A stretch of 64,000 nucleotides of DNA from an uncultured Paracoccaceae bacterium (GTDB taxonomy: Bacteria > Pseudomonadota > Alphaproteobacteria > Rhodobacterales > Rhodobacteraceae): the NCBI GenBank assembly GCA_905182105.1, contig CAJJAR010000006.1:62001-126000 (forward strand), in the 5' to 3' direction. The translations under genes were made by a program, and so were the position numbers. The notes beneath the pieces are model-generated. The model saw nothing but the letters and a program-made list of their open reading frames with translations, did no database searches and was not told where the DNA came from. This document shows positions 37,305 to 46,411 of this stretch, in pieces (position 1 is the first letter of the stretch; each line of letters opens with the position of its first letter).

Positions 37305-38207
37305 ATGCAAGATAATTGGGATGACGTGCGTTTATTTTTGGCGGTGGCGCGTGAGGGTGGGCTGTCTGCAGCAGGCAAGCAGTTGCGCCTTGATCCCGCG
37401 ACGCTGGGCCGGCGCATGGCGCGTTTGGAGACGTCGCTGGGGACAGGACTATTTGTAAAATCCCCTCAAGGGTATGCGCTGACCGTTGCTGGGGCTGAAT
37501 TGTTAAGTCGTGCAGAGGAAGCCGAGACCGCGATGCGCATCGCCACAAGCAGTCTGCCGGTGCAGAGTGATAGTCTGACAGGCCAAATGCGCATTGGGGC
37601 CCCCGATGGCTGTGCTAACTATATCCTGCCGCAGGTTTGCGCGGCTTTGGCGGTTGTGCATCCGGAGTTGGACATTCAGATCGTGGCCTTGCCGCGTGTT
37701 TTCAATCTGTCGCGCCGTGAGGCGGATTTGGCAATTGGGGTAAGTGCTCCAACGGCTGGGCGTTTAACGGTTCAGAAGATCACGGATTATCGCCTGCATT
37801 TGGCGGCATCTGAGGCGTATCTGAAAGGGTCGGGCGGGATATCGGAAAAGGACGCGCTGCGCGGGCACCGAATTGTGGGTTATATTCCGGATATGATCTT
37901 TGACAGTGAGTTGGATTATTTGGCTGATATCGGGGTAGGGCGCGTGCCGCTTGCGTCCAACTCTGTATCAGTGCAGTTGCACCTATTGCGCCGTGGCGGT
38001 GGCGTGGGTGTGGTGCACGATTTTGCGATGCCTTTTGCACCTGAGTTAAAATTTGTGCTGCAAGATGAAATTGCCCTGACACGCAGTTTTTACATGATCC
38101 GCCACGAGGATGATCGCCAAAATGCAAAGCTGGCGCAGTTTGCTCAAACTCTGTCTGATGGGGTGCGCAAGGAGGTTTTCCGCCTCGAAGCAGGAATCTT
38201 GACTTAG
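37305..38207 (+). CDS. LysR-family transcriptional regulator
   Basis: This 300-residue protein has an N-terminal winged helix-turn-helix (residues 4-62, FLAVAREGGLSAAGKQL, RRMARLETSLGTGLFVKSPQG) and a C-terminal effector domain. It resembles LTTRs that lie divergent from mmsA in Rhodobacterales and may control that gene, probably through the TTGCA-N8-TGCAA site. The effector is unknown. Confidence 0.9.
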   Translation: MQDNWDDVRLFLAVAREGGLSAAGKQLRLDPATLGRRMARLETSLGTGLFVKSPQGYALTVAGAELLSRAEEAETAMRIATSSLPVQSDSLTGQMRIGAPDGCANYILPQVCAALAVVHPELDIQIVALPRVFNLSRREADLAIGVSAPTAGRLTVQKITDYRLHLAASEAYLKGSGGISEKDALRGHRIVGYIPDMIFDSELDYLADIGVGRVPLASNSVSVQLHLLRRGGGVGVVHDFAMPFAPELKFVLQDEIALTRSFYMIRHEDDRQNAKLAQFAQTLSDGVRKEVFRLEAGILT

Positions 38208-38261
38208 ACCACTTTTGCGGCAACCCTATAGTTATTCATTACATATTTTAGGGGAGTATCT

Positions 38262-38696
38262 ATGCTGGTATATCAAATTCTAAAGTCAAAATCTGACGAC
38301 GCAGTTGTCACTGTGAAATCAGGGTCTTTGGTCTCAGAAGCGGCAAAAATACTTTCGGACCGTAAGATTGGTACTGTCGTTATTTCTCAGACTGGTAAGG
38401 ACGCCAAGGGCATTTTGTCCGAACGTGATATCGTGCGCGCGATTGCCAATCGTGGTGCCAGCTGTCTGATGGATAAAGTTGATGCCTACATGACCTCTAA
38501 GCTTGTAACCTGTTCACGTGATGAAAGTGCAGACAACGTTTTGAAGATGATGACAGAGGGCCGTTTTCGCCATATGCCTGTGGTAGAATCAGGGGATATG
38601 GTTGGTTTAATAACGATTGGTGACGTTGTAAAAGCGCGCCTAAGTGAATTGGCGATGGAGAAAGATGCGCTTGAGGGCATGATAATGGGCCACTAG
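38262..38696 (+). CDS. CBS-domain pair protein
   Basis: This 144-residue cytosolic protein consists almost only of a Bateman module: CBS1 about 10-65 (KILSDRKIGTVVISQ, GILSERDIVRAI) and CBS2 about 75-130 (VLKMMTEGRFRHMPVVESG, GLITIGDVVKARL). Such stand-alone proteins bind adenine nucleotides and regulate a partner, which is not identifiable here. A GGGGAG ribosome site precedes the ATG. Confidence 0.92.
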   Translation: MLVYQILKSKSDDAVVTVKSGSLVSEAAKILSDRKIGTVVISQTGKDAKGILSERDIVRAIANRGASCLMDKVDAYMTSKLVTCSRDESADNVLKMMTEGRFRHMPVVESGDMVGLITIGDVVKARLSELAMEKDALEGMIMGH

Positions 38697-38791
38697 GCTT
38701 TTTGTTGGTCTGTTGACGCTAACACCTGCTTGCAATCTTTGGCACAAAATGATTGCCTGCGCGCAACTTAATTATGCGACGGAGCGTGGCC

Positions 38792-39283
38792 ATGCGCGTA
38801 GGACTATACCCAGGAACCTTTGACCCGATAACGCTGGGTCACGTTGATATTATACGTCGCGCAAGTATGCTGGTGGACCGCTTGGTTATCGGCGTTGCGA
38901 TCAACCGCGACAAGGGTCCGTTGTTTTCCCTTGAGGAACGCGTGGTGATGATTGAAGCGGAATGCGTCAAGTTGTCTGAACAGACAGGCACAGAGATTGT
39001 AGCACATCCTTTTGAGAACCTTTTGATCGATTGTGCCCATGATGTTGAGGCTACGATGATCATTCGTGGTCTTCGTGCGGTAGCCGACTTTGAGTATGAA
39101 TACCAAATGGTTGGCATGAACCGTGTGCTGGATGACAGCGTTGAAACTGTGTTCTTGATGGCCGAAGCAAAGCATCAGGCAATCGCATCCAAGCTGGTAA
39201 AAGAGATTGCCCGTCTGGACGGTGATGTCAGCAAATTTGTGACGCCATTGGTGAACCAAAAGCTGAAAGAACGCTTGGGCTGA
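38792..39283 (+). CDS. coaD: phosphopantetheine adenylyltransferase
   Basis: This enzyme makes dephospho-CoA from 4'-phosphopantetheine and ATP. The start at 38792 (MRVGLYPGTFDPITLGH) was chosen because GGAG lies just upstream and the nucleotidyltransferase motif GTFDPITLGHVDII is then at its usual N-terminal place. The 163 residues also show VIRGLRAVADFEYE-type IIRGLRAVADFEYEYQM and the SSxxxKEIA-like IASKLVKEIARLDGDV. A strong terminator follows. Confidence 0.96.
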   Translation: MRVGLYPGTFDPITLGHVDIIRRASMLVDRLVIGVAINRDKGPLFSLEERVVMIEAECVKLSEQTGTEIVAHPFENLLIDCAHDVEATMIIRGLRAVADFEYEYQMVGMNRVLDDSVETVFLMAEAKHQAIASKLVKEIARLDGDVSKFVTPLVNQKLKERLG

Positions 39284-39313
39284 CCCATACTAATTTAAGC
39301 GATTTACCATTAT

Positions 39314-39340
39314 AAAAGGTGCGCCAAAAGCGCACCTTTT
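39314..39340. terminator. bidirectional terminator between coaD and gap
   Basis: AAAAGGTGCGC (39314-39324), a 5-nt loop, and GCGCACCTTTT (39330-39340) form a perfect 11-bp stem with A and T arms. Confidence 0.9.
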
Positions 39341-39367
39341 CATTTATCTAACAGGCTAGGCTTTGCC

Positions 39368-40369
39368 TTACGCGAAGCTGCCCATCTTAACTGCTGTGTC
39401 CAACATGCGGTTCGAGAAACCCCATTCGTTGTCATACCAGGTCAAAATACGCACCATGTTGCCATCCAGAACCTTAGTTTGGTCGTTGTGGAACGTGGAG
39501 GATGCAGGGTCGTGGTTAAAGTCTGTGCTGACCATTGGAAGGTCTGTGTAGGCAAGAACACCTTTCAGCGGGCCATCAGCGGCTGCGCGGATGGCTGCAT
39601 TCACTTCTTCAACAGTCGTGTTGCGTGACGCTTCAAACGTCAGATCCACACAAGATACGTTTGGTGTTGGAACTCGGATCGCAACGCCATCCAGCTTGCC
39701 GTTCAGCTCAGGCAATACAAGGCCAACTGCCTTAGCAGCGCCCGTAGATGTTGGGATCATAGACAATGCTGCAGCGCGACCACGATATAGATCTTTGTGC
39801 ATCGTATCTAACGTTGGCTGGTCGCCTGTATAGCTGTGGATCGTTGTCATGAAGCCTTTGTTGATGCCGATGGCATCGTTCAAGACCTTAGCAACAGGGG
39901 ACAGGCAGTTCGTTGTGCAGGACGCGTTGGAAATAACGTAGTCGTCGGTAGTCAATGTGTTGTGGTTCACACCGTAAACTATTGTTTTGTCTGCATCTTT
40001 TCCCGGTGCGGAGATCAATACGCGTTTAGAGCCGTTATCAAGGTGCGCTTGGCATGCTTCTTTGGAAGTGAAGATACCTGTACATTCCATCACAACGTCA
40101 ACGTCAGACCATGGCAGGTCTGCTGGGTTGCGGATTGCTGTCACGCGCATTGGGCCGCGGCCTGCGTCAATTGTGTCTTTGGTTGTTGTTACGGTGCCTG
40201 GGAAACGGCCGTGGACGGAATCAAAACGCAACAAGTGTGCGTTTGTTTCAACTGGACCAAGGTCGTTGATCGCCACGACTTCCAAATCTGTGCGACCTGA
40301 TTCAAGCAGTGCGCGCAATACGTTACGGCCAATACGGCCAAATCCATTGATTGCAATTTTAGTGGTCAT
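39368..40369 (-). CDS. gap: glyceraldehyde-3-phosphate dehydrogenase, type I (first copy)
   Basis: This enzyme interconverts glyceraldehyde-3-phosphate and 1,3-bisphosphoglycerate. The 333 residues show the Rossmann start [18 protein letters not shown], the catalytic Cys in [13 protein letters not shown], and the C-terminal [14 protein letters not shown]. It is closest of the two GAPDH genes to its own promoter, with a LacI-type palindrome 49 nt upstream of the start. The paralogue lies 340 nt away on the same strand. Confidence 0.95.
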   Translation of the reverse strand: MTTKIAINGFGRIGRNVLRALLESGRTDLEVVAINDLGPVETNAHLLRFDSVHGRFPGTVTTTKDTIDAGRGPMRVTAIRNPADLPWSDVDVVMECTGIFTSKEACQAHLDNGSKRVLISAPGKDADKTIVYGVNHNTLTTDDYVISNASCTTNCLSPVAKVLNDAIGINKGFMTTIHSYTGDQPTLDTMHKDLYRGRAAALSMIPTSTGAAKAVGLVLPELNGKLDGVAIRVPTPNVSCVDLTFEASRNTTVEEVNAAIRAAADGPLKGVLAYTDLPMVSTDFNHDPASSTFHNDQTKVLDGNMVRILTWYDNEWGFSNRMLDTAVKMGSFA

Positions 40370-40417
40370 ATACGGGTTCCTTCTTGAACGGTCTCGCTCG
40401 TCAAATATGACAAGTTC

Positions 40418-40433
40418 ATGTTATCGCTAACAT
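40418..40433. promoter_or_regulatory. LacI-type palindrome upstream of gap
   Basis: ATGTTA-TCGC-TAACAT is a perfect 6-bp inverted repeat around a CG-centred core. It matches the general LacI-family pattern and resembles what I recall of the CceR motif of Rhodobacter. Confidence 0.6.
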
Positions 40434-40476
40434 TGCTATTATGAAGGTTTTGTCAACCGCCAAACCTCACCAGCGC

Positions 40477-40620
40477 TTAGCGCCAGAAAGCCAACCATTC
40501 TGTGAATTCAGCGAGTTTCCTTGCTAAAAAGAGAAGGTAGGCTGTATCGAACATAAAAATATCGACACATATGCCTATCACAATAATCAGGCCAAGAACT
40601 AAAGCGATTGGGTTTGTCAT
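40477..40620 (-). CDS. small membrane protein between two gap genes
   Basis: This 47-residue protein from the ATG at 40620 is MTNPIALVLGLIIVIGICVD, then FMFDTAYLLFLARKLAEFTEWLAFWR. One transmembrane helix (about 4-24) precedes an amphipathic, aromatic tail ending in EWLAFWR. Its placement between paired GAPDH genes and its EW..FWR ending match a small uncharacterised protein I associate with Rhodobacterales. The ribosome site is weak. The function is unknown. Confidence 0.68.
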   Translation of the reverse strand: MTNPIALVLGLIIVIGICVDIFMFDTAYLLFLARKLAEFTEWLAFWR

Positions 40621-40708
40621 ATGAATGGGGCTTAAAACAGCTAAAGGGTAAGGCTGATATGCCAGCCTTACCCTAATCTCGCAAGTGTACCGTTGTTAAG
40701 CGGGTGGC

Positions 40709-41710
40709 TTAATCCAACTGACCCATCGCAACAGCCACATCGGCCATACGCACAGAAAACGCCCACTCATTGTCATACCATGCCAGCACACGCACCATGC
40801 GTCCACCAACAACCTTGGTCTGGTCAGGGGCAAAGATCGAGCTGTGTTCGGTGTGGTTAAAGTCGATCGAAACCTTCTGCTCGTCGTCATAGGCCAATAC
40901 GCGGCCCATCGGACCAGCGGCGGCTTTGGCGACAGCGGCGTTCACTTCTTCAACCGTCACATCGCACTTGGCGTAAAACGTCAGGTCGACAGCCGAAACA
41001 TTGGGGGTAGGGACGCGCATCGCGGAGCCGTCCAATTTGCCCTTAAGCTGTGGGAGCACTTCACCCAGCGCTTTGGCAGCACCCGTTGATGTGGGGATCA
41101 TCGCCATAGCCGCAGCGCGGGCGCGGTACAAATCATCGTGGCGGCGATCTAGGGTGGGTTGGTCGCCGGTATAGCTGTGGATCGTGGTCATGATGCCAGA
41201 CTCAATGCCGAATGCCGCGTCCAACACCCTGGCCAGCGGGGCAAGGCAGTTGGTGGTGCAGGATCCGTTTGAGATCATCGTGTCATTAGCTGCCATCAAC
41301 TCGTCGTTAACGCCAAACACCACAGTTTTATCCACGTTTTTGCCGGGGGCAGACAACAGCACACGTTTCGCGCCGCGCTCAATATGCTTTTTCGCTTTAT
41401 GCCCGTCGTTAAAGTTGCCGGTGCATTCCATCACAACATCGCAACCCGACCAATCCAGCTCGTCCATATTATAGGTCGAGAACATCTCGATCTCGCCGCG
41501 GCCCAAATCAAGGGTGCGATTGCCAACGGTGATTTCGTGAGGATAACGGCCATGGACAGAGTCATATTTGATCAGATGCGCAGCAGTGGCCAAAGGCCCC
41601 GTCGCATTGACCTTAACAACTTCGATGTCGTTACGCAGCGATTGCGAGATATGAGACAGAGTGCAGCGCCCGATGCGGCCAAACCCGTTGATGCCTACTT
41701 TTACCGTCAT
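40709..41710 (-). CDS. glyceraldehyde-3-phosphate dehydrogenase, type I (second copy)
   Basis: This is a 333-residue paralogue of the neighbouring gap with the same fold markers: [17 protein letters not shown], catalytic Cys in SNGSCTTNCLAPL, and WYDNEWAFSVRMAD. It differs at many positions and lacks the palindrome seen before the first copy. Paralogues may split glycolytic and gluconeogenic or NAD and NADP roles; the sequence does not let me decide. It probably begins a transcript that reads on through the small ORF. Confidence 0.93.
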   Translation of the reverse strand: MTVKVGINGFGRIGRCTLSHISQSLRNDIEVVKVNATGPLATAAHLIKYDSVHGRYPHEITVGNRTLDLGRGEIEMFSTYNMDELDWSGCDVVMECTGNFNDGHKAKKHIERGAKRVLLSAPGKNVDKTVVFGVNDELMAANDTMISNGSCTTNCLAPLARVLDAAFGIESGIMTTIHSYTGDQPTLDRRHDDLYRARAAAMAMIPTSTGAAKALGEVLPQLKGKLDGSAMRVPTPNVSAVDLTFYAKCDVTVEEVNAAVAKAAAGPMGRVLAYDDEQKVSIDFNHTEHSSIFAPDQTKVVGGRMVRVLAWYDNEWAFSVRMADVAVAMGQLD

Positions 41711-42114
41711 TTTAGAATCCTCGAGATATCTAATTTCTAAAATGTTTTTAGGGGGCTGGGTTTGATCAAGAAAGGGTTAAATGGCGCAAATTCAGACTGA
41801 TAGCGGCAACGGTAGCGCAAACATCGATGATGGCGCTAACAGTTTGGGTGAGCTACGTAAGAAAGCGAAGTGAGCGGCCGGTGCCTAGGCGTGCATAGAG
41901 GAGTCGGCTGTGCATTTTGTTTGTCTCGATTTACCCCGTTCATAAATACACTGGCATCAAGTTGGTCAGTTGATACATGAAATCAGTTGCTGAGATGAAG
42001 GTGAACCGCAGGAAGCCGAACGATGCAACCGCTAAACCGAATTTGGTCAGCAATTCCTGCACAGCAGATGCAGACGGCTCTAGGAGAGGCACCCCACATC
42101 TAAAATGATTAAGG
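41711..42114. other. 404-nt region with no convincing gene
   Basis: A 30-codon plus-strand frame (ATG 41781 to TGA 41873, ending ELRKKAK) follows AAAGGG but has no recognisable relatives. On the minus strand a frame with a hydrophobic end (FGFLRFTFISATDFMYQL) extends to 41940 and overlaps the decayed gene next door. It may be a shifted remnant of that gene. Confidence 0.4.
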
Positions 42115-43214
42115 TCACTGTACTTTGGGTTTGAAATTGCACCGAATGAACCAGGCGCTAAAGGTAATGAGTCCAAATGGGCCACCGAAGATCAAAACGC
42201 TGGCGACGCCGCAGACGAGTTGACCCGTATGCGTTTGAAATAATTCCTGTGCTACTTTAAGTCGTTTCGTTGCCAGTGGTCTTTCGGGCTTCGGACTTGG
42301 CCCTTTGGTACCCATTGGCGCTGATCTGACATCAAGAACTTCGACCGACAGATATGCCCGTGGGAAACGCTTGTCGGAGGCGTTTCGAGAAACTCTCAGT
42401 CTTCCTCCAGATTTCAGTTCAACGATGTGACCGTCTTGCGGTAAAGTATTTGAAAGACTTATTGAGTAAATAAATTTATTCACTGCGTTGCGCACGTTAT
42501 CCAACAAGAGTGCGGTTGCTTCTACGAGAACGTGATGGCCGGTGATATGTTCAGAGCCAAACGCGTGAAAACCGACTTTTAAATTTCCTGCTGGATCACT
42601 GCCGTCTGAAAACATATTTGGGTGAACCTAAACGCCCATAGCGCAAGGATCTTTTTGTAGGTCAAACTGGTCTGGCGTCAAAAGTTGATCAGACTGGCAC
42701 CAGGGAATGAGGTCTGGTTTAGTCATATTGGCGATGTGGCTGGCAAAAAGTTGCGCAATGAATAGCCAGTTTGAAAACTCGTATTGATTTGGTGTTTTGG
42801 GAGCGAAATACTCAGCCCCCATGATATCTTCAAGCGTTCCAAAATCACGGTCAGACAAGCCGTCAGGCAAACCATCAGTCAAAATTTCATCGCTTCCGAC
42901 GGTGATAAAGATGTTTTTACGATGCGCCTGAACCAGCGCCTTTGCGTCGGGACTTTTCATTTGTGTGAAAGGAGAGAGAAGCACGCCTGCAAACCCTCGA
43001 GGGCCAATGGCGAACTGTTCTGGCTGATCTTTAGTACCACACCATTGATTATGACAACGCCGAACAATCCATCATGATGATGACCAAGTCCTACCTCGTA
43101 ATTGTCACCAGCTATCAACTGTAGGTCTTGAACAAGTTTTCCATATGAGAACGGTTCATAGTCTTGATAAAGGAGCCCAACATCTACTTTAGTTGGGCGA
43201 ACTGGCGGTACCAT
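42115..43214 (-). pseudogene. DUF4261-like protein gene, frameshifted and with an in-frame stop
   Basis: From the ATG at 43214 (AGAGG upstream) the first frame encodes VDVGLLYQDYEPFSYGK and GLGHHHDGLFGVV, then ends at 42957. It runs out at a CT-rich run (TTCTCTCTCC, about 42978-42987), where a shift leads to SPFTQMKSPDAKALVQAHRK. The second frame reads IPWCQSDQLLTPDQFDLQ, then TAG at 42628-42630, and continues in the same frame as VHPNMFSDGSDPAGNLKVGF and AFGSEHITGHHVLVE. The layout (central W/CQS, late GFxAFGSEHITG, DGxxVEL) resembles DUF4261 proteins; this naming is tentative. A C-terminal extension with a possible membrane segment may itself be out of frame. At least two lesions mean no full product. 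Confidence 0.72.
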
Positions 43215-43505
43215 AGAATTACCTCTGCTGTATTTATCTGGCAGAGTAGACTGGAAATTAGGGTATTTCTTTGACGATCATTGGGAGATTTTTGGGCTTT
43301 ACACTATTCATATTGCCCGCTGTCTTAATGCCACTTGGGTAGTCAATGCTTAGGTCGGCATTCCATCAGTTGCCACTATTGGGAATTTCGGTGTGATAGG
43401 CTTTCCACTGTTAAACCCAACATTCCCTAAAAAACAGTTAACCGCCCCGTTCAAACGTTAACGCGCACCAATCCTAAACAAGATGTTAACGCACCCCGAG
43501 CCTCT

Positions 43506-43540
43506 AAAATGTACAGTTCACACCCTGATCTGTACATTTT
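43506..43540. repeat. perfect 11-bp inverted repeat downstream of tkt
   Basis: AAAATGTACAG (43506-43516) and CTGTACATTTT (43530-43540) are separated by 13 nt. The A/T arms would permit a weak bidirectional terminator, and the TGTACA centre of each arm is itself a palindrome. Confidence 0.7.
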
Positions 43541-43567
43541 ACCTTTAACCCCCACATTTCTGACGCA

Positions 43568-43605
43568 AAAAGGGTGGGTGCATTGTACATAACACCCGCC
43601 CTTTT
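43568..43605 (-). terminator. intrinsic terminator of tkt
   Basis: AAAAGGGTGGGTG (43568-43580) pairs with CACCCGCCCTTTT (43593-43605), with a single mismatch/wobble and a 12-nt loop. On the minus strand it ends in TTTT, 45 nt after the tkt stop. Confidence 0.85.
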
Positions 43606-43649
43606 GTATATTTTAGCCGTTCAGTAGCGCCGAACGGTGCGTTTACGCC

Positions 43650-45665
43650 TTACAGAAGCGCCTTGGCTTTCGCCGCAACGTTGGCTGCTGTGATGCCGAA
43701 TTGTTCGAACAATTCGTTCGCTGGTGCAGAGGCACCAAAGCTGTCCATGCCAACAAAATCAGCTTTGTTAGATTTGCCACGTTCGCCCAGCAACCACTGG
43801 TCCCAACCTTGGCGTACAGCCGCTTCAACACCCACACGAACTGGGCCGCCCGGAAGCACGCGTTTGCGGTAGCTTTCGTCTTGCTGTGCGAACAATTCCA
43901 TACATGGCATGGACACAACGCGTGTGCCGATCCCTTCCTCTTGTAGGATGTCACGTGCCGCCAATGCGATCTCAACTTCTGACCCAGAGGCCATCAAGAT
44001 CACCTGACGCTTGCCCTCTGCATCCGCCAAAACATAAGCGCCTTGTGCGGTCAGGTTTTTGGTTTTGTGCTCGGTGCGAACCGTTGGCAAAGCTTGGCGT
44101 GTTAGGGACAAGACAGAAGGGGTCTCTTTGGTGGTTAGTGCGATTTCCCATGCCTCAGCCGTTTCCACAGTGTCCGCTGGGCGGAACACGTAAGTGTTTG
44201 GCGTTGCACGTGAAATTGCAAGGTGCTCAACAGGTTGGTGTGTTGGGCCATCTTCGCCAAGGCCGATGCTGTCGTGCGTCATAACGAAAACTGTTGGGAT
44301 TTTCATCAAGGCCGCAAGGCGCATTGCTGGGCGTGCATAGTCGGTGAAGCACATGAACGTTCCGCCGTATGGACGTACTCCGCCGTGTAGCGCCATGCCG
44401 TTCATCGCAGAGGACATGCCGTGCTCACGGATGCCCCAATAGACGTAGCGACCTGCGCGTGTGTCCAAATCGAAAACACCCATGTCAGATGTCTTGGTGT
44501 TGTTGGATCCTGTAAGGTCGGCAGAGCCGCCTACAGTCTCTGGCATGATCGGGTTCAAGACCTGAAGCACCTTCTCAGAAGAGGCGCGTGTCGCTATCTT
44601 AGGAGCTGTTTCAGACGCTTCTTTTTTGAACGCCTTTACGGCGGCGCTTAGCTTCTTTGGCGCCTCCAAAGCATAAGCACGATTAAAGTGTTCTTGCTTG
44701 GATTTAGGTATGGTCGCAAAGCGCTCTTCCCACTCAAGACGCGCAATTTTCCCCTTTGTTCCAATAGCTTCCCATGCAGCCTTTGTTTCTGCAGGAACTT
44801 CGAACGGACCTGTTGTCCAACCATAGGCGGCTTTGGCTGCTGCCATTTGCTCTGGGTCAGTCAATGCGCCGTGGCCTTTGGATGTGTCTTGTGCTGCGTG
44901 GCCCAATGCGATGTGGGTCTTGCAAGCGATCATAGTTGGCTTGTTACCCTTCTTAGCTTGGGTCAATGCCTCATTAATCGCGACTGGGTCGTGGCCGTCG
45001 ATTTCTAAAACAGCCCAACCTGCTGATTTGAAACGTTGAGCTTGGTCAGTGCGGTCTGATAATTCGACAGTACCATCGATGGTGATGTTGTTGTTGTCCC
45101 ACATGACGATAAGCTTGGACAATGCGTGGCGACCTGCAAGCGTAATTGCCTCTTGGCTTACACCTTCCATCAAGCAGCCGTCGCCAGCCATGACGTATGT
45201 GTAGTGATCCACAGCTTTTTTGCCATAAGTGGCGCGCTGGATCTCTTCGGCCATTGCGAAGCCAACAGAGTTTGCAATGCCTTGACCCAAAGGACCTGTT
45301 GTGGTCTCGATACCAGTTGCGTGACCGTACTCAGGGTGACCGGCAGTGATAGCGCCCCACTGGCGGAAATTTTTGATCTGCTCGAGGGTCATGTCTTCAT
45401 AGCCCGTTAGATGAAGCAGAGAGTACAACAACATTGAGCCGTGGCCGGCAGATAGGATGAAACGATCGCGATCTGGCCAATGTGGGGCAGATGCATCAAA
45501 TTTCAGGTGCTTTTCAAATAGTACAGTTGCAACGTCGGCCATACCGATTGGCATGCCCGAGTGACCAGAGTTGGCAGCTGCAACAGCGTCTAAGGTAAGC
45601 GCGCGAATGGCGGCTGCTTTGGGCCAATGATCGGGGTTGGCGGTGCGTAGGGCAGTCAAATCCAC
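43650..45665 (-). CDS. tkt: transketolase
   Basis: This thiamine-diphosphate enzyme moves two-carbon units in the pentose-phosphate and Calvin-type pathways. The 671 residues from a GTG start ([20 protein letters not shown]) show the ThDP-binding [20 protein letters not shown], the substrate His region [14 protein letters not shown], and the central pyrimidine-binding [21 protein letters not shown] with [14 protein letters not shown]. It has its own terminator and an operator-like half palindrome upstream. No other pentose-phosphate gene is adjacent. Confidence 0.97.
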   Translation of the reverse strand: MDLTALRTANPDHWPKAAAIRALTLDAVAAANSGHSGMPIGMADVATVLFEKHLKFDASAPHWPDRDRFILSAGHGSMLLYSLLHLTGYEDMTLEQIKNFRQWGAITAGHPEYGHATGIETTTGPLGQGIANSVGFAMAEEIQRATYGKKAVDHYTYVMAGDGCLMEGVSQEAITLAGRHALSKLIVMWDNNNITIDGTVELSDRTDQAQRFKSAGWAVLEIDGHDPVAINEALTQAKKGNKPTMIACKTHIALGHAAQDTSKGHGALTDPEQMAAAKAAYGWTTGPFEVPAETKAAWEAIGTKGKIARLEWEERFATIPKSKQEHFNRAYALEAPKKLSAAVKAFKKEASETAPKIATRASSEKVLQVLNPIMPETVGGSADLTGSNNTKTSDMGVFDLDTRAGRYVYWGIREHGMSSAMNGMALHGGVRPYGGTFMCFTDYARPAMRLAALMKIPTVFVMTHDSIGLGEDGPTHQPVEHLAISRATPNTYVFRPADTVETAEAWEIALTTKETPSVLSLTRQALPTVRTEHKTKNLTAQGAYVLADAEGKRQVILMASGSEVEIALAARDILQEEGIGTRVVSMPCMELFAQQDESYRKRVLPGGPVRVGVEAAVRQGWDQWLLGERGKSNKADFVGMDSFGASAPANELFEQFGITAANVAAKAKALL

Positions 45666-45744
45666 GGGGTATCATCCTTTGAAAAGTGTCGAAGTTAAAG
45701 CTGCATAACAGCCGAGACGCAAAGATCAAGTCGGGGATATTGTC

Positions 45745-45757
45745 TTAGTGCGAAACT
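45745..45757. promoter_or_regulatory. partial match to the pdhA/lpdA operator upstream of tkt
   Basis: TTAGTGCGAAACT lies 79 nt before the tkt start and matches the pdhA core TTAGTGCTAAACT at 12 of 13 positions. The left arm is weaker. Confidence 0.42.
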
Positions 45758-45937
45758 GGCACGAGCGACGACCCACAAACCCCTGAAACCAAAGGGGGCG
45801 CATTTTCTTGTCGCTTTGGGTAGTCTGTTTGAAACTAGGGACTAAATTCGATTCGATTGTGGCTCGATTATGGGCTGTCTTTAGATATAGTTGATGAAAA
45901 CGAATATATGTCAGATACTAAAAGACGAGGGCAATAC

Positions 45938-46411
45938 ATGAGCGATATTGACGAACTTCAGCGACGGATTATGGCGGCAATGGACCGTGTGGCCGGTGGC
46001 TTGGATCAATTGGGTGCCAACAGCGGTGGCGATTCAGCAGCCCTTGAACAAGCGCTTGAAGAAGAAAAGTTAGCCAATGCACAACTGGCTGAACGTGTCC
46101 GTGTGCTCAACCAACGCCAAGAAGGCGAATTGGCTGCAGCGACACAGATGGCAGAAGGTGCCAAGGGGCGCATGGCCGAATTGGACGCCGAAATCCAGCG
46201 GGTGCGCAAAGTCAACGATGGCCTTCGCGAGCTGAACGATGCGTTGCGCATTGCCAATGAGGCGGGTGTAGGTGAACCACACTTGATTAACAAATCTATG
46301 ATGGCTGAGCTGGAAGCGCTGCGTGCAGCCCGTTCTGTCGATGTTTCAGAAACAACTGCAATTATCGAGGCGTTGACGCCACTGATCAATGAAGCAGAGG
46401 GAGTAGCCTAA
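45938..46411 (+). CDS. coiled-coil protein upstream of zapA
   Basis: This 157-residue soluble protein starts at 45938 (MSDIDELQRRIMAAMDRVAG) after GAGG; a longer in-frame start lacks support. Most of the length is a heptad-rich coiled coil (EQALEEEKLANAQLAERVRVLNQ and onward). It overlaps the zapA start (TAATG), so translation is coupled. Such proteins precede zapA in Rhodobacterales and could be a division-site partner; no characterised family is recognised. Confidence 0.82.
   Translation: MSDIDELQRRIMAAMDRVAGGLDQLGANSGGDSAALEQALEEEKLANAQLAERVRVLNQRQEGELAAATQMAEGAKGRMAELDAEIQRVRKVNDGLRELNDALRIANEAGVGEPHLINKSMMAELEALRAARSVDVSETTAIIEALTPLINEAEGVA

Larger units (their letters stand above)
43215..43649. 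other. 435-nt intergenic region with repeats, no gene
   Basis: No coding frame is supported. It holds three GTTAAC motifs (43437, 43457, 43485), an 11-bp inverted repeat (43506-43540) and the tkt terminator (43568-43605). Confidence 0.7.

Noticed and set aside
41781-41873. 30-codon plus-strand frame after AAAGGG
   Set aside because: It is too short and unrecognised, with no promoter or conservation evidence available.
14142-42630. Recoding of TAG as a sense codon, suggested by in-frame TAG in three genes
   Set aside because: Intact genes here end with TAG (uvrA, the sulfite reductase, LysR). The genes with internal TAG also carry frameshifts or a TAA.
43437-43490. CtrA-type boxes in the GTTAAC cluster
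   Set aside because: The TTAA motifs are 20 and 28 nt apart and do not fit the TTAA-N7-TTAA spacing of CtrA.
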